Shown: positions 6,638-15,804 of the stretch, piece by piece | How positions within the stretch are numbered: the stretch's first letter is position 1 | Layout: the number at the start of each line of letters is the position of its first letter | From: a virus | Strand: one strand, 5' to 3' | Length of the DNA: 29,520 nucleotides | IMG/VR virus record: IMGVR_UViG_3300031851_000121 | Span: 1-29,520 of that record | Notes under the pieces: generated by a model | The model's input: the letters and a program-made list of their open reading frames with translations, nothing else | Databases searched by the model: none | Told to the model about the DNA's origin: nothing | Translations under genes and position numbers: made by a program

Positions 6638-9600
6638 TACGAAAGATCTCCTATTTTTACTCGTAATACATTTGAATTATAAATTTTTAGGCCTGAGGAC
6701 GTTAGCTCTACTCGATTACTTCCCGATTCTAATTTTATAGAGTCCATTGAGACTATCCCTGCTCCTCCACTTAGAGCAGTAAGAGTAGGGCTAGTTGATG
6801 AAGTTCCTTGGTTTTGATAAGGAATTCCTGCTACAGCATCCCAGTACACAGAGTTTGCTAATACAGTTGTTAATCCTGAGAAAGATTTTATTGCTGCAAC
6901 TCGCTCTGCATTCGTATCTACAGAAGAATTAAAACCTATAACTACGTAAGGCGCATCTGCTCCTGGACTTCCTTGTCCTCCTTTGAGGCCTACTTCTCCG
7001 GGATCTCCTTTAGCACCCCCAGCTCCTGGACCCCCTTTACCTCCTTTTTCACCAGCTTCTCCAGGACCGCCCTTAGCTCCTCCAGCTCCTGGACCTCCTT
7101 TATCTCCTTTAGCGCCAGCCTCTCCTGGGCCTCCCTTAGCTCCTCCAGCTCCTGGACCTCCTTTATCTCCTTTAGTTCCGCCCTCTCCAGGACCGCCCTT
7201 AGCTCCTCCAGCTCCTGGGCCTCCTTTACCTCCTTTGTCACCAGTTTCTCCGGGGCCTCCCTTAGCTCCTCCAGCTCCTGGACCTCCTTTATCTCCTTTA
7301 GCTCCACCCTCTCCGGGGCCTCCTTTAGCTCCTCCGGCTCCTGGACCTCCTTTATCTCCTTTTGTACCTAAGTCTCCAGGGCCTCCTTTTAGTCCTGCTT
7401 CTCCAGTGGTTCCTTTAGGCCCTAAGTCTCCTTTAGGGCCAGGTAACCCTTTTACTCCTTTTTCACCAGGATCCCCAGCTTCCCCCTTTTCTCCTTGCAA
7501 ATACCCACTAACGGTCCACGAAGCTCTAGGCGCAGCAGTTAGTCCTTCTTCAACTGCAGTAGCTATAAAGAAGTACTCTGAAATAGACGCAGCTTCTGTG
7601 TACCAATTAGTTAAAGTTCCGTCTGCTTGAGTAATTCTAAACCCTGAGTTTACCGCCGAAGAACCCCCATTCATATCAGGAGCTAGCGGAGGATTGTCTT
7701 TGTCAACTGTAGCATTACTATTTAAATTATCGCTTAAAACTCCATTATAGTATATAATAAAGACTTCATCGCCCGGATCTCCTTTAATTCCAGTTGAGCC
7801 TTTAGGACCAGAAGTTCCCTTAACTCCTTTATCTCCAGGGTCGCCCCCTTGGCCTGGAAGCCCTTTTTCTCCTGCCTCCCCGCCGGCGCCTTTAGGTCCA
7901 AAATCTCCTTTTAAGCCTTTATCTCCATCCCCGCCTTTAGTTCCTTCAACCCCTTTAGGTCCAAAATCGCCTTTTAGACCTTTATCTCCTGCGATGCCTT
8001 TAGTTCCTTCAATCCCTTTAGGCCCAAAGTCTCCTTTTAGACCTTTATCGCCTGCGGTGCCTTTAGTTCCTTCAACCCCTTTAGGTCCAAATTCTCCTTT
8101 TATACCTTTTTCACCGATATCGCCCTTAGGCCCTAATTCTCCTTTAGGTCCAAAATCTCCTTTTAAACCTTTTTCACCCGTATCGCCCTTAGGTCCTTCA
8201 GCGCCCTTAGGCCCAAAGTCTCCTTTTAGACCCTTTTCACCTGTATCGCCTTTAGGTCCTAAGTCTCCTTTAGGCCCTAATTCTCCTTTAGGTCCTAAGT
8301 CTCCTTTAAACCCTTTATCCCCTTTATCACCTGCTTCACCAGGACCTCCTTTGGTTCCTCCGTCTCCAGGCCCTCCTTTTGTGCCCTTATCGCCGGGGCC
8401 TCCAGGGTCTCCTTTTGTACCTAAGTCTCCTTTATCTCCCTCTACTCCTTGTTTAGATTTAGAAAATGTTTGAAAAGATTCTACGTCTGTGTTTGTATTT
8501 TCAACATTTATAGAAAAATCAATAAACCCGGTATCTGCAGTTAGTGCAGTAATTGGACCAAATACAAGAGAGTCCCCTACTATAGTAGGAGTTGCTGCAG
8601 TAACATTTGAAACAGTTGTGCTTACACTAAACTCTCCGGCGGCCGGAGTTCCTGTCACCGCACTAAGTTGAACACCCCCTCTGTAAACTTCAATAGTTGT
8701 GCCCGACCCTGTAAAGGTTGGATTGTTTCCATCTTTATCAGTAGGAACAGTATGAGCAGAGTTAGTATTAACAATTGTAATACCGGCTTTTGCGTCAATA
8801 CCAATAATAGAAATTGTGTCAAATGCTACTTCACTTTGATTTCCGTCGGAGACCCCTACACGAATACTATTATTTGTAAAAGGGGCCGAAGGTATTGAGT
8901 AAGACTTAGTCGTACCAGAAGCATATGTAGTATCATCAGTAAACCCGTCCCCTGTAAATTTAAATAAAGGATTGTCTATATTCTGCGGGGTTGCAGTTAG
9001 CGTTAGAGTTCCTGTAGGGGTAGGAACTCCATCTACATACACAATAGAATAATCAGTAGAGGAAAGCTTAACTGCTGATGCATTATCGCCTCCTGCCCCT
9101 TGCGCTCCTTTGGGGCCTTCTACCCCTTCAAATGACTTTGAAAAACTTTGTACTGTTGTAACAACGTTTGTGTCTTCAACTTCAAGCACATACTCAATAA
9201 TAGCAGTTGCAGCAGTCATTGCCGAAGCCACCCCAACAGTAATTTGTTTGTTAGTAGTATCCAGTGTAGGGCTAGAGTCTGCCGTAATATTTGTAGGATT
9301 AACTTGGCTTAGTCTAAATTCTCCGGTTCCTGGAGATGATGATACGGGAGTAAGCTGCGTACTTCCTCTATAGACTTCAATAATTGTCCCAGAACCCGTA
9401 TATATACCAGTGCTTCCATCTGTATCGCCAGTGTCTACCGGAATAGTATGTGCAGAGTTACTATTTATTATACTAATACCGCTGGAACCGTCAGAAAGAC
9501 CTATAATACTTATTGTATCAAATGCAAGCTCAGTTTGCTGAGTTCCTACAAGAGCGCCGTCTGATACTCCTACTCGAATAGTATTTGTAGTAAAAGCAGC

Positions 9601-12600
9601 AGCAGGAATTGTATAGCTTTTAGTACTTGTTGATGCAAATGCAGTATCATCGGTAAAGCCATCGCCTGTAAACTTAAACCAAGGAGTTGTAAGATTCTGT
9701 GCAGTTGCAGTAAGAGTTAGTGTTCCAGTAGGAGTAGGAGTACCTTCTTCATCGTATACAATTGAGTAATCATTTGAAGTAAGTTTTACAGATATAGCAT
9801 TTTCACCTGCAGAGCCTTCCCCAAAGAACCCAATCAATACTGGAGTTGACCAGTCTGTAGGAGCTGCATCAATACTATAAGTAGCCGCTTGACTAATTGC
9901 AGCAGCAGTAGTTTTCCACAAATATTTAGCGCTCTCGCTAAGACTTGTAGCAGTAGACGACCAATTATTTCCTGGAGTCCCTGTGACTGTTGCGTCTGCA
10001 AAAGTATAAGTTACATCTGTATCAGGTAAGCTGGGAGTGCTTCCTACATTATTAGTAAGAAATAGCTCTACAAGCGCAGTGTTTAAAGGACTTTCCCCGG
10101 AAAACTCTGCAGCGCTACTCCACTCACTTGCGGAAATTTCATCCGTAAGGCCCGATCCATTTGCAGTAGCAGCAACAACCCACAATACTTTGTTGTACGC
10201 AATAGTAGGACCGCTAGGAGACGTGTACCACAACTCGTCGCCTTCCTCGAATTTTGTATCTCCTTGGCTAGTATCAATTTTACCCGTAGTGAGGTCTACT
10301 ACAGCGTTATCTAAACTTGAAGTAGTACTGCTAGGATCGGCTGCGCTGGCTTTATACAAGTAAACAAGAGCGCTGCTTGCTCCTGCAACTCCGCCCTTTG
10401 ACTTTGCGAATGTTTGAAACTTTGTAAAGTCAACGTTCGTACCATCGTCTGCTATACCTCCGACAGTTATAGTGTATGAAATAAGTTCTTGGTCTTCAGA
10501 ATTAGTTCCAAATGCGTGTGCTCCTACAGTTGCTACATCCGTACCATTTCCTGTGAGGCTGCCTTCTACAATATCAGCATTATTTGTGACCGACACTCCA
10601 AACTTACCATCAGTAACAGTACCTGTTGTAAATTGATACGCAACACCATTTACAAGAACTTCAATAGTAGTTCCAGAGCCTGAGATAACGTTATTATAGC
10701 CAACAAGAGGCTCGCCATCTTTATCACAAGCGACAGCATGGGTTTCGTTTGAGAATGAAATAAATACACCAGATCCACCAGTCTTAACACCTAGTATAGA
10801 TATAGAGTCTGTTGCCCCAATATCTGAGCTGGCTAATGTAGGGGTCTGGTTTGCTTGACTCCACCCAGAAGGTTTTTCTGCAACCTCAACAAGCATAGTT
10901 TTTGTACCGCCGCCGTTTGTTCCAAAACTATCAACAGAGGAAGGGGGTACAAAAGGAACAGTACTTGTTTCCGACCAAGGCTGTCCAGAAACAGTTTCGT
11001 ATACTGTACCGTCGACTGTAAATCTAAATAATGGGTCACTGAATCCTCCAGTGCTTGCAGTTAAATCAATATCAGAGTCTGCGGAGCCTTGGAAAGAAGG
11101 GTTTGCTCCTTCCGCATCGTATACAACAGAGTAATCCTCGGCAGTAAGCTTTACTACACGTGCAAGATTACCAGACGCCTGCCTCTTGAGCTTAGCTATA
11201 GTCCAAGTAGCTGTTCTTTGTTTTTTAACATTATCAGGATCTTCTGCCTCTCTTACCGTACAAGTTACTACAATTGCAGCACCATTTCCATACTGTATAT
11301 TATCAGTAGGGTCTGCACTAGCTTCTTCAAATACCTTTTTAGAGTATTCTTGCTTAAACCCTTCGGAAGGAGCAGCCCCAGAAGGGTAGTTAGCCGATTG
11401 AAAATCTGTATCTTTACTGTCGCCTCCAGCTAAATCAGTGCTAGTCCAAGTCATTTTAAACTCAGGCTTTATGTATCCAATTGCTAAGGCTTTAATATTA
11501 ACTTCAGGAGGCTGTTGATCTGCTTCGTTTAAGTCATTGTATAGTAAGTATGCAGTCTCTGAGTCAAGAACTAATTGTTTTTGTGCTGTAAGATCTGAAA
11601 TAGTATAAAACTGATCAAAAGTAAACTCATCTATAGCGGAGTCATAATTTATAGAACCTAATAAAAAGTCCTCTGCCCTATTTACATTAAGTCTATTTTT
11701 CTGAGCAATCTCGTCTGTAATTGTTTCATCAAAAATAGAATCAATATATAGCTCTGTATCATTTCTAATAAAAGTTACTCTACCAGCAGCAGTATTCGTA
11801 AATCTAATAAAAGAGCCTACCTCTAACTGAGTAGTAAAACTTGTGTTAGTTCCAGTAACTTTAGAAGTAGTTCCATTAATTGTGCAAGTTCCAGAGATGT
11901 TAAGCCAAGGACTACTATAATCGGTGTCTTCAAACATATACACACCGGACGTATCGAGTCTACGAGAAACTAGTTTTAATCCATCTGCAGATCCATCCCC
12001 TATTTGATCAACATCTACAAATATATATGCTAAAGGATTTACGCCTGAAGTTTCCCAGCCCCAAGAAGAAGCAGAGTACCCATCTCTGTTCAAAGTCCAG
12101 TCCGAAGCAGAACCAGAGCCATTAGCAAGAGTAACATTAATAGTTATAGTATTAGTTCCTACATTTGTAATTACACCTACTAAATAATTATTACTATTTG
12201 AGTCGCTAATTGCTTTTATTTTCAAGCCTTCTACATATAAAGAAACACTTGTTGTAGTAAAAGTTTTACTTCCACTACTAATTGTATGACTTGTAGTGGA
12301 CGTAGACACATAATTGGTTCCCACCATTTTTGAAAGAGATTGCTGAATAGATAAAGTATTAGTGTTATTATTAGATTTAGTTAGCCCTAATCTCTGTGGG
12401 GGCGATAAAGTATATCTTTCGTCATTAAACCTAAATACCTGTTCCGCACTTAATTTATTTACTATTTCTGAAAGACTTGTAGCAGATCCCCCTGCGTATA
12501 GTTCTCCAATTTTTGAAGCATCAGTAGAGTTGTTTAATCCTGTTTGATGAAAAGTCTTTGCATACTGAGATTTATTCCCTCTATTTGTTACAATTCGAAT

Positions 12601-15600
12601 AGAGAATCCGTAGATACCTTGAGGTACATTGGAAAACTCAAATGAAGTTTCTCCTCTTCGAATTTGAATAGGACTCTGTATATTTGGAATATTATGGATT
12701 AGCTCATAATAGTTAATAAAGTCAAAGTCTTCTGGGGGTTGCCAAAATAAACTTAGTTTTCGACTTTTTGCATTGGTGTTATCAACTTCTCTACTAATTA
12801 AGTATTGGCACGGAGGCACTTCAAGGCCTTCTCCTGCAAAAATATTATCAGGAACTTGACCTAGTTCGTAGTCTACTTCTACTGCAATATATTTTTCAGG
12901 GTAGTATTCTACTGCCGCAATATTATAAATATTATCTTCTTCTTGAGATATTGATACAACTCTATACTGGCGAGTAGAATCATAGGTTTCAAGGTTACTT
13001 AAAGTCTCTCTTAAAGCCCAGATGCTTTCAAAAGCAGGATTAGTACCAAAAGTTCCAGCAACAGTGAGTGTTTTAGTAGAGCCCGAAGAAGTAGTTATCG
13101 TATGTTCTTGAACATGGCTAAAAGGCTTCCAGGATATGGATATTAAACTGCCCCCTGTCTGAGCCGTCCAAGCGTTAGAAGCTCTTGCAGCTGTATCTAT
13201 ATTACGAAGGGTTCTACCTGAAGTTCCATCATTTTCATCTGTATCCACCCACGCTTGCGTAACTTTTTTGCCTTTGTCTACCGTACCCACGCTGGCAATT
13301 GTCACTGAATTTCCAATATTATAAGCAGCAGGATCTGTTACTAAAGTACTTAAAGTGTACGAAGCGCCCGCTACAAGAGTTACCTCTCTATCTAGTGTAA
13401 TAGTATTGTTTGTAGACGAACTAGTACGACCGCTTAAAATTTTACCAAATCTATCCGAGTCCTGAACATTGATAATATCTCCAGGTCTTATATACGCAGC
13501 AGCTAGTGAACTTTGGAAGCTTACTACTTCAGTTTGATTTTGAGCTGTCCATAGCTTCCATCGTCCATAACGAATAGCTTGACCTTCAGAAGTACATCCA
13601 AAGGCTGTAGCAACTATTTTATTAACTTTGCCATCTTTAACAATAGAGTTTCTATCTTCTACAATTAATGGAACAGGTTCAAAATTTAACTCAGGATCAT
13701 TCCAAGTTACAATTACTTGATTTGCTTTAGTTCTATTGCCACTGGTTTGATAAACAAATCCCCCATCTATTACATTACTTTTTGTAAAAGAATAAACTGG
13801 GTCAGAAGGAGCGTCTAAAATTGGAGTTAGCTGGCCGTCCATCCAAAAGAGTATCCCTCTAAAAATAGTAGCCATGTCTTTAATAACTTTATATGCTTCT
13901 TCCGCTTTTGTTAAAAATAGGTTTGCTCTAAAACGAGGTTCAAGGCCTCCACTACCATCGTCAACTAATTCATCGCAGTAACGTGCAACACGATACAAGG
14001 AATATTTGTCTATATCTAAAAGTGAATCTATATGCTCTCCCAAGCCGTATCGAGTATTTGTTAATATATCATAGAATACCCAAGCAGGATTATCAGTAAA
14101 CTGAAGCTCATCCTTAAAGTCTCCCTCCCACCAATCATCATATAATGCAGTATTATTTTCTGTGTACTCTCTAGGAGTATAAGAAGAGGGTACTTTTACA
14201 AGTTTACCTCGCATATCATAACTAAGCTTAGGCATTTTATCAAATTGCTTAGAACTAAAACTGATTCCCGCTAAAGAAGTATAAGGGTAGTATAGACTAT
14301 CTTTAACAGTTGCAATAATACTATCAACTTTACTAGTGCTATTACTCTGGTCGTATCTTCCAGCAGAATCGCCTGTATAGTCAGCACCTGTGCTTTGTAC
14401 TGCATCATCAATGTGTCTAGTTAACCGAGCTATTCTTATTTTAAAGTCGTGAAAACCCCCTCTTTCTTTTCTGTATGCCCCTAAGTCAACAAAATGTTGC
14501 CAAGAAAGACTTGCTCCAAAATTTGCAGTATGAACTACTGTACCAAACACCGAGGAGTAAGAACCAAAAGCGTCTCCCGGAGCATCTTGAAATGCGATGT
14601 CTACTGAATAAATTGCAGTATTGTCGTTTTCTCCGCCTTCTTCTGTGTCTTGAGATTGTAGTCTTCCATACTTTATTTCAAAACTTAATACATCTGCTTG
14701 AGTTCTAATTAATTCTCGTTGAAGCGAGGGAAATAAATCTGTAGTAATTAGTACAGGACTAGCCGCTCCGTCTTCTTCATTTGTTCTAGTTTCTTGGTAC
14801 CCTCCAGTAGAGTAAAGAGACAGGCCTTCGGTTTGAGCAACAGAAGCCTTAAGCTGGGCAAGAGTAGATTGAGAAGGTATACTGCTAACAGGTATATTTA
14901 TGCCTCCACCCGCTCCACCCCAAGTGCGAATTACATTTTGAATTGCAGAACCATTCACAAATTGAACGTTTAAGTTCTCTGTTTTAGCAATATCAAGTCC
15001 GGGCGCTATACCCCCGTCGTTATAATAATCTTTATATTTTGTAATACTATAGTTATAAGTTCCTGAGTCTGGAGTATCGTCAGATAACAGCTCGACAGAA
15101 GTTTCAGTTATTTCTGCGACTCCAACTGTAGCGGAAAAAGTAAGATCTACACTCTGCGAGTTCGTAAATCCTGGGGCTATTGAGCTGAAGTAAACCATAC
15201 TTGCAGTTCCATTGCCATTATCAACAATAGTTGCTAAAACAAAGTTACCTGCGCTATCACTCATGTAAGTTGAGCGAGCCTGTGAAACAGTAAATCCTTT
15301 AGTATCAAAACTTCCGTCAAATGCACTAGAGCTTAATGTTGCTGTCCAAGAGCCTATTTGAGCACCTCCTGAAGGAGCCCTATAAGTAATATTCGAAATA
15401 GTAGCATTATTTACACGAGCATATACAACAGAAATAAGGCAGCCACTTTCTTCATCATACGTACCAATAGCATTTTCTGGAGCATTTGGGCTAAGGCTAC
15501 CAGTATTTGTACTTCCACCGAAGGTAATAGAGCCTTCAAAGCCAAAAGCGTCTAAATCATTACTATCACTAATGTCTCGAGGAGAGAAAATAGTTGCGTC

Positions 15601-15789
15601 TTCAGGCTCAATTGCTCTGCTATTATTAAAGTATACAGATGCGCTACCTTCTGTTAGGCCCCATACAGGGCCCTCACAGAGGGCTTCAACAATTTGAATT
15701 CTTTGAGTTGTGGAGTATCCGTTGCTTCCGCCAACGGTGTTCATGCCTCCAAAATTTAAAAAGTTTTCATTAAATGGAATGTCTTGCAT
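6637..15789 (-). CDS. J: Giant J-like tail tip / central fibre protein with collagen-like domains, 3050 aa
   Basis: Lambda gpJ-type protein: it forms the tail tip and contacts the host. It follows M-L-K-I in lambda order. The N-terminal ~1100 residues are the conserved part, including IVEALCEGPVWGL (~32-44), a phage tail-3-type domain around 630-790 (EEAYKVIKDMATIFRG...FWMDGQL) and a fibronectin III-like segment around 994-1085. Residues ~1541-1800, 1997-2235 and 2236-2447 are three related beta-rich modules starting VKL-(T/S)-x-x-DYS-(I/V)-VY. Between the first two lie two ~95-residue units ending in WSS/WSTP. Residues 2448-2675 are 76 Gly-X-Y triplets; ~90 globular residues follow; residues 2766-2945 are 60 more triplets; the last 105 residues are a globular tip ending LRVKIGDLS. 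The ATG is preceded by GAGAG. Lambda gpJ is 1132 residues, so this one is almost three times as long. Confidence 0.9.
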   Translation of the reverse strand: MQDIPFNENFLNFGGMNTVGGSNGYSTTQRIQIVEALCEGPVWGLTEGSASVYFNNSRAIEPEDATIFSPRDISDSNDLDAFGFEGSITFGGSTNTGSLSPNAPENAIGTYDEESGCLISVVYARVNNATISNITYRAPSGGAQIGSWTATLSSSAFDGSFDTKGFTVSQARSTYMSDSAGNFVLATIVDNGNGTASMVYFSSIAPGFTNSQSVDLTFSATVGVAEITETSVELLSDDTPDSGTYNYSITKYKDYYNDGGIAPGLDIAKTENLNVQFVNGSAIQNVIRTWGGAGGGINIPVSSIPSQSTLAQLKASVAQTEGLSLYSTGGYQETRTNEEDGAASPVLITTDLFPSLQRELIRTQADVLSFEIKYGRLQSQDTEEGGENDNTAIYSVDIAFQDAPGDAFGSYSSVFGTVVHTANFGASLSWQHFVDLGAYRKERGGFHDFKIRIARLTRHIDDAVQSTGADYTGDSAGRYDQSNSTSKVDSIIATVKDSLYYPYTSLAGISFSSKQFDKMPKLSYDMRGKLVKVPSSYTPREYTENNTALYDDWWEGDFKDELQFTDNPAWVFYDILTNTRYGLGEHIDSLLDIDKYSLYRVARYCDELVDDGSGGLEPRFRANLFLTKAEEAYKVIKDMATIFRGILFWMDGQLTPILDAPSDPVYSFTKSNVIDGGFVYQTSGNRTKANQVIVTWNDPELNFEPVPLIVEDRNSIVKDGKVNKIVATAFGCTSEGQAIRYGRWKLWTAQNQTEVVSFQSSLAAAYIRPGDIINVQDSDRFGKILSGRTSSSTNNTITLDREVTLVAGASYTLSTLVTDPAAYNIGNSVTIASVGTVDKGKKVTQAWVDTDENDGTSGRTLRNIDTAARASNAWTAQTGGSLISISWKPFSHVQEHTITTSSGSTKTLTVAGTFGTNPAFESIWALRETLSNLETYDSTRQYRVVSISQEEDNIYNIAAVEYYPEKYIAVEVDYELGQVPDNIFAGEGLEVPPCQYLISREVDNTNAKSRKLSLFWQPPEDFDFINYYELIHNIPNIQSPIQIRRGETSFEFSNVPQGIYGFSIRIVTNRGNKSQYAKTFHQTGLNNSTDASKIGELYAGGSATSLSEIVNKLSAEQVFRFNDERYTLSPPQRLGLTKSNNNTNTLSIQQSLSKMVGTNYVSTSTTSHTISSGSKTFTTTSVSLYVEGLKIKAISDSNSNNYLVGVITNVGTNTITINVTLANGSGSASDWTLNRDGYSASSWGWETSGVNPLAYIFVDVDQIGDGSADGLKLVSRRLDTSGVYMFEDTDYSSPWLNISGTCTINGTTSKVTGTNTSFTTQLEVGSFIRFTNTAAGRVTFIRNDTELYIDSIFDETITDEIAQKNRLNVNRAEDFLLGSINYDSAIDEFTFDQFYTISDLTAQKQLVLDSETAYLLYNDLNEADQQPPEVNIKALAIGYIKPEFKMTWTSTDLAGGDSKDTDFQSANYPSGAAPSEGFKQEYSKKVFEEASADPTDNIQYGNGAAIVVTCTVREAEDPDNVKKQRTATWTIAKLKRQASGNLARVVKLTAEDYSVVYDAEGANPSFQGSADSDIDLTASTGGFSDPLFRFTVDGTVYETVSGQPWSETSTVPFVPPSSVDSFGTNGGGTKTMLVEVAEKPSGWSQANQTPTLASSDIGATDSISILGVKTGGSGVFISFSNETHAVACDKDGEPLVGYNNVISGSGTTIEVLVNGVAYQFTTGTVTDGKFGVSVTNNADIVEGSLTGNGTDVATVGAHAFGTNSEDQELISYTITVGGIADDGTNVDFTKFQTFAKSKGGVAGASSALVYLYKASAADPSSTTSSLDNAVVDLTTGKIDTSQGDTKFEEGDELWYTSPSGPTIAYNKVLWVVAATANGSGLTDEISASEWSSAAEFSGESPLNTALVELFLTNNVGSTPSLPDTDVTYTFADATVTGTPGNNWSSTATSLSESAKYLWKTTAAAISQAATYSIDAAPTDWSTPVLIGFFGEGSAGENAISVKLTSNDYSIVYDEEGTPTPTGTLTLTATAQNLTTPWFKFTGDGFTDDTAFASTSTKSYTIPAAAFTTNTIRVGVSDGALVGTQQTELAFDTISIIGLSDGSSGISIINSNSAHTIPVDTGDTDGSTGIYTGSGTIIEVYRGSTQLTPVSSSPGTGEFRLSQVNPTNITADSSPTLDTTNKQITVGVASAMTAATAIIEYVLEVEDTNVVTTVQSFSKSFEGVEGPKGAQGAGGDNASAVKLSSTDYSIVYVDGVPTPTGTLTLTATPQNIDNPLFKFTGDGFTDDTTYASGTTKSYSIPSAPFTNNSIRVGVSDGNQSEVAFDTISIIGIDAKAGITIVNTNSAHTVPTDKDGNNPTFTGSGTTIEVYRGGVQLSAVTGTPAAGEFSVSTTVSNVTAATPTIVGDSLVFGPITALTADTGFIDFSINVENTNTDVESFQTFSKSKQGVEGDKGDLGTKGDPGGPGDKGTKGGPGDGGTKGGPGEAGDKGDKGFKGDLGPKGELGPKGDLGPKGDTGEKGLKGDFGPKGAEGPKGDTGEKGLKGDFGPKGELGPKGDIGEKGIKGEFGPKGVEGTKGTAGDKGLKGDFGPKGIEGTKGIAGDKGLKGDFGPKGVEGTKGGDGDKGLKGDFGPKGAGGEAGEKGLPGQGGDPGDKGVKGTSGPKGSTGIKGDPGDEVFIIYYNGVLSDNLNSNATVDKDNPPLAPDMNGGSSAVNSGFRITQADGTLTNWYTEAASISEYFFIATAVEEGLTAAPRASWTVSGYLQGEKGEAGDPGEKGVKGLPGPKGDLGPKGTTGEAGLKGGPGDLGTKGDKGGPGAGGAKGGPGEGGAKGDKGGPGAGGAKGGPGETGDKGGKGGPGAGGAKGGPGEGGTKGDKGGPGAGGAKGGPGEAGAKGDKGGPGAGGAKGGPGEAGEKGGKGGPGAGGAKGDPGEVGLKGGQGSPGADAPYVVIGFNSSVDTNAERVAAIKSFSGLTTVLANSVYWDAVAGIPYQNQGTSSTSPTLTALSGGAGIVSMDSIKLESGSNRVELTSSGLKIYNSNVLRVKIGDLS
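6955..7494 (-). other. Collagen-like block 2 of J (60 Gly-X-Y triplets)
   Basis: Residues 2766-2945 of J read as 60 uninterrupted Gly-X-Y triplets. Twenty-five have Lys in Y, none has Lys in X; 16 have Pro in Y, mostly as Gly-Gly-Pro. Collagen-like segments form rod-shaped triple helices in phage fibres. The last triplet (GAD) leads into the C-terminal globular tip. Confidence 0.95.
6973..7350 (-). repeat. 63-bp tandem repeat, 6 copies, in collagen block 2
   Basis: Six units of seven triplets (GGPGAGGAKGGPGE then six variable residues ending in K or Q) cover triplets 17-58. At DNA level the segment ctcctccagctcctgg recurs every 63 bases at about 7079, 7142, 7205 and 7268, with a one-base variant at 7331. 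The period is a multiple of three, so copy-number change would keep the frame. Confidence 0.9.
7765..8448 (-). other. Collagen-like block 1 of J (76 Gly-X-Y triplets)
   Basis: Residues 2448-2675 of J are 76 uninterrupted Gly-X-Y triplets. Thirty-nine have Lys in Y (GPK, GDK, GLK, GEK, GTK) and none has Lys in X. Lys-Gly-Asp and Lys-Gly-Glu steps are frequent; these are known to stabilise triple helices lacking hydroxyproline. The block is flanked by the third beta module and a ~90-residue globular linker. Confidence 0.95.
7927..8241 (-). repeat. 63-bp tandem repeat, 5 copies plus a partial sixth, in collagen block 1
   Basis: Units of seven triplets of the form G(E/D)K-G(L/I)K-G(D/E)F-GPK-Gxx-GxK-Gxx cover triplets 24-58, with a partial sixth copy reaching about 7891. 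The period is the same as in block 2, but the unit sequence differs. Confidence 0.88.
8449..11169 (-). repeat. Three related beta-rich protein modules of J
   Basis: Module C (8449-9084, 212 residues) and module B (9085-9801, 239 residues including a short GPKGAQGAGGD linker) are clearly alike: DYSIVY, TPTGTLTLTAT, FKFTGDGFTDDT, IRVGVSDG, AFDTISIIG, NSAHT, YTGSGT/FTGSGT-x-IEVYRG, SFSKS/TFSKS. Module A (~10390-11169) is a more distant relative with DYSVVYD, DSISILGV, SGSGTTIEV and TFAKS. About 590 bases between A and B hold two other units. Tandem duplication has probably lengthened the fibre shaft. Confidence 0.8.
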
Positions 15790-15804
15790 TTTAAGTCTCT
15801 CTAA

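Noticed and set aside
6973-8473. Long Pro-rich frames on the plus strand opposite the collagen blocks (6983-7630, 7994-8473) and other frames over the same repeats
   Set aside because: They are the reverse reading of Gly-X-Y codons (GGN gives NCC, Pro). They have no ribosome site and exist only because the repeat keeps all frames free of stops.
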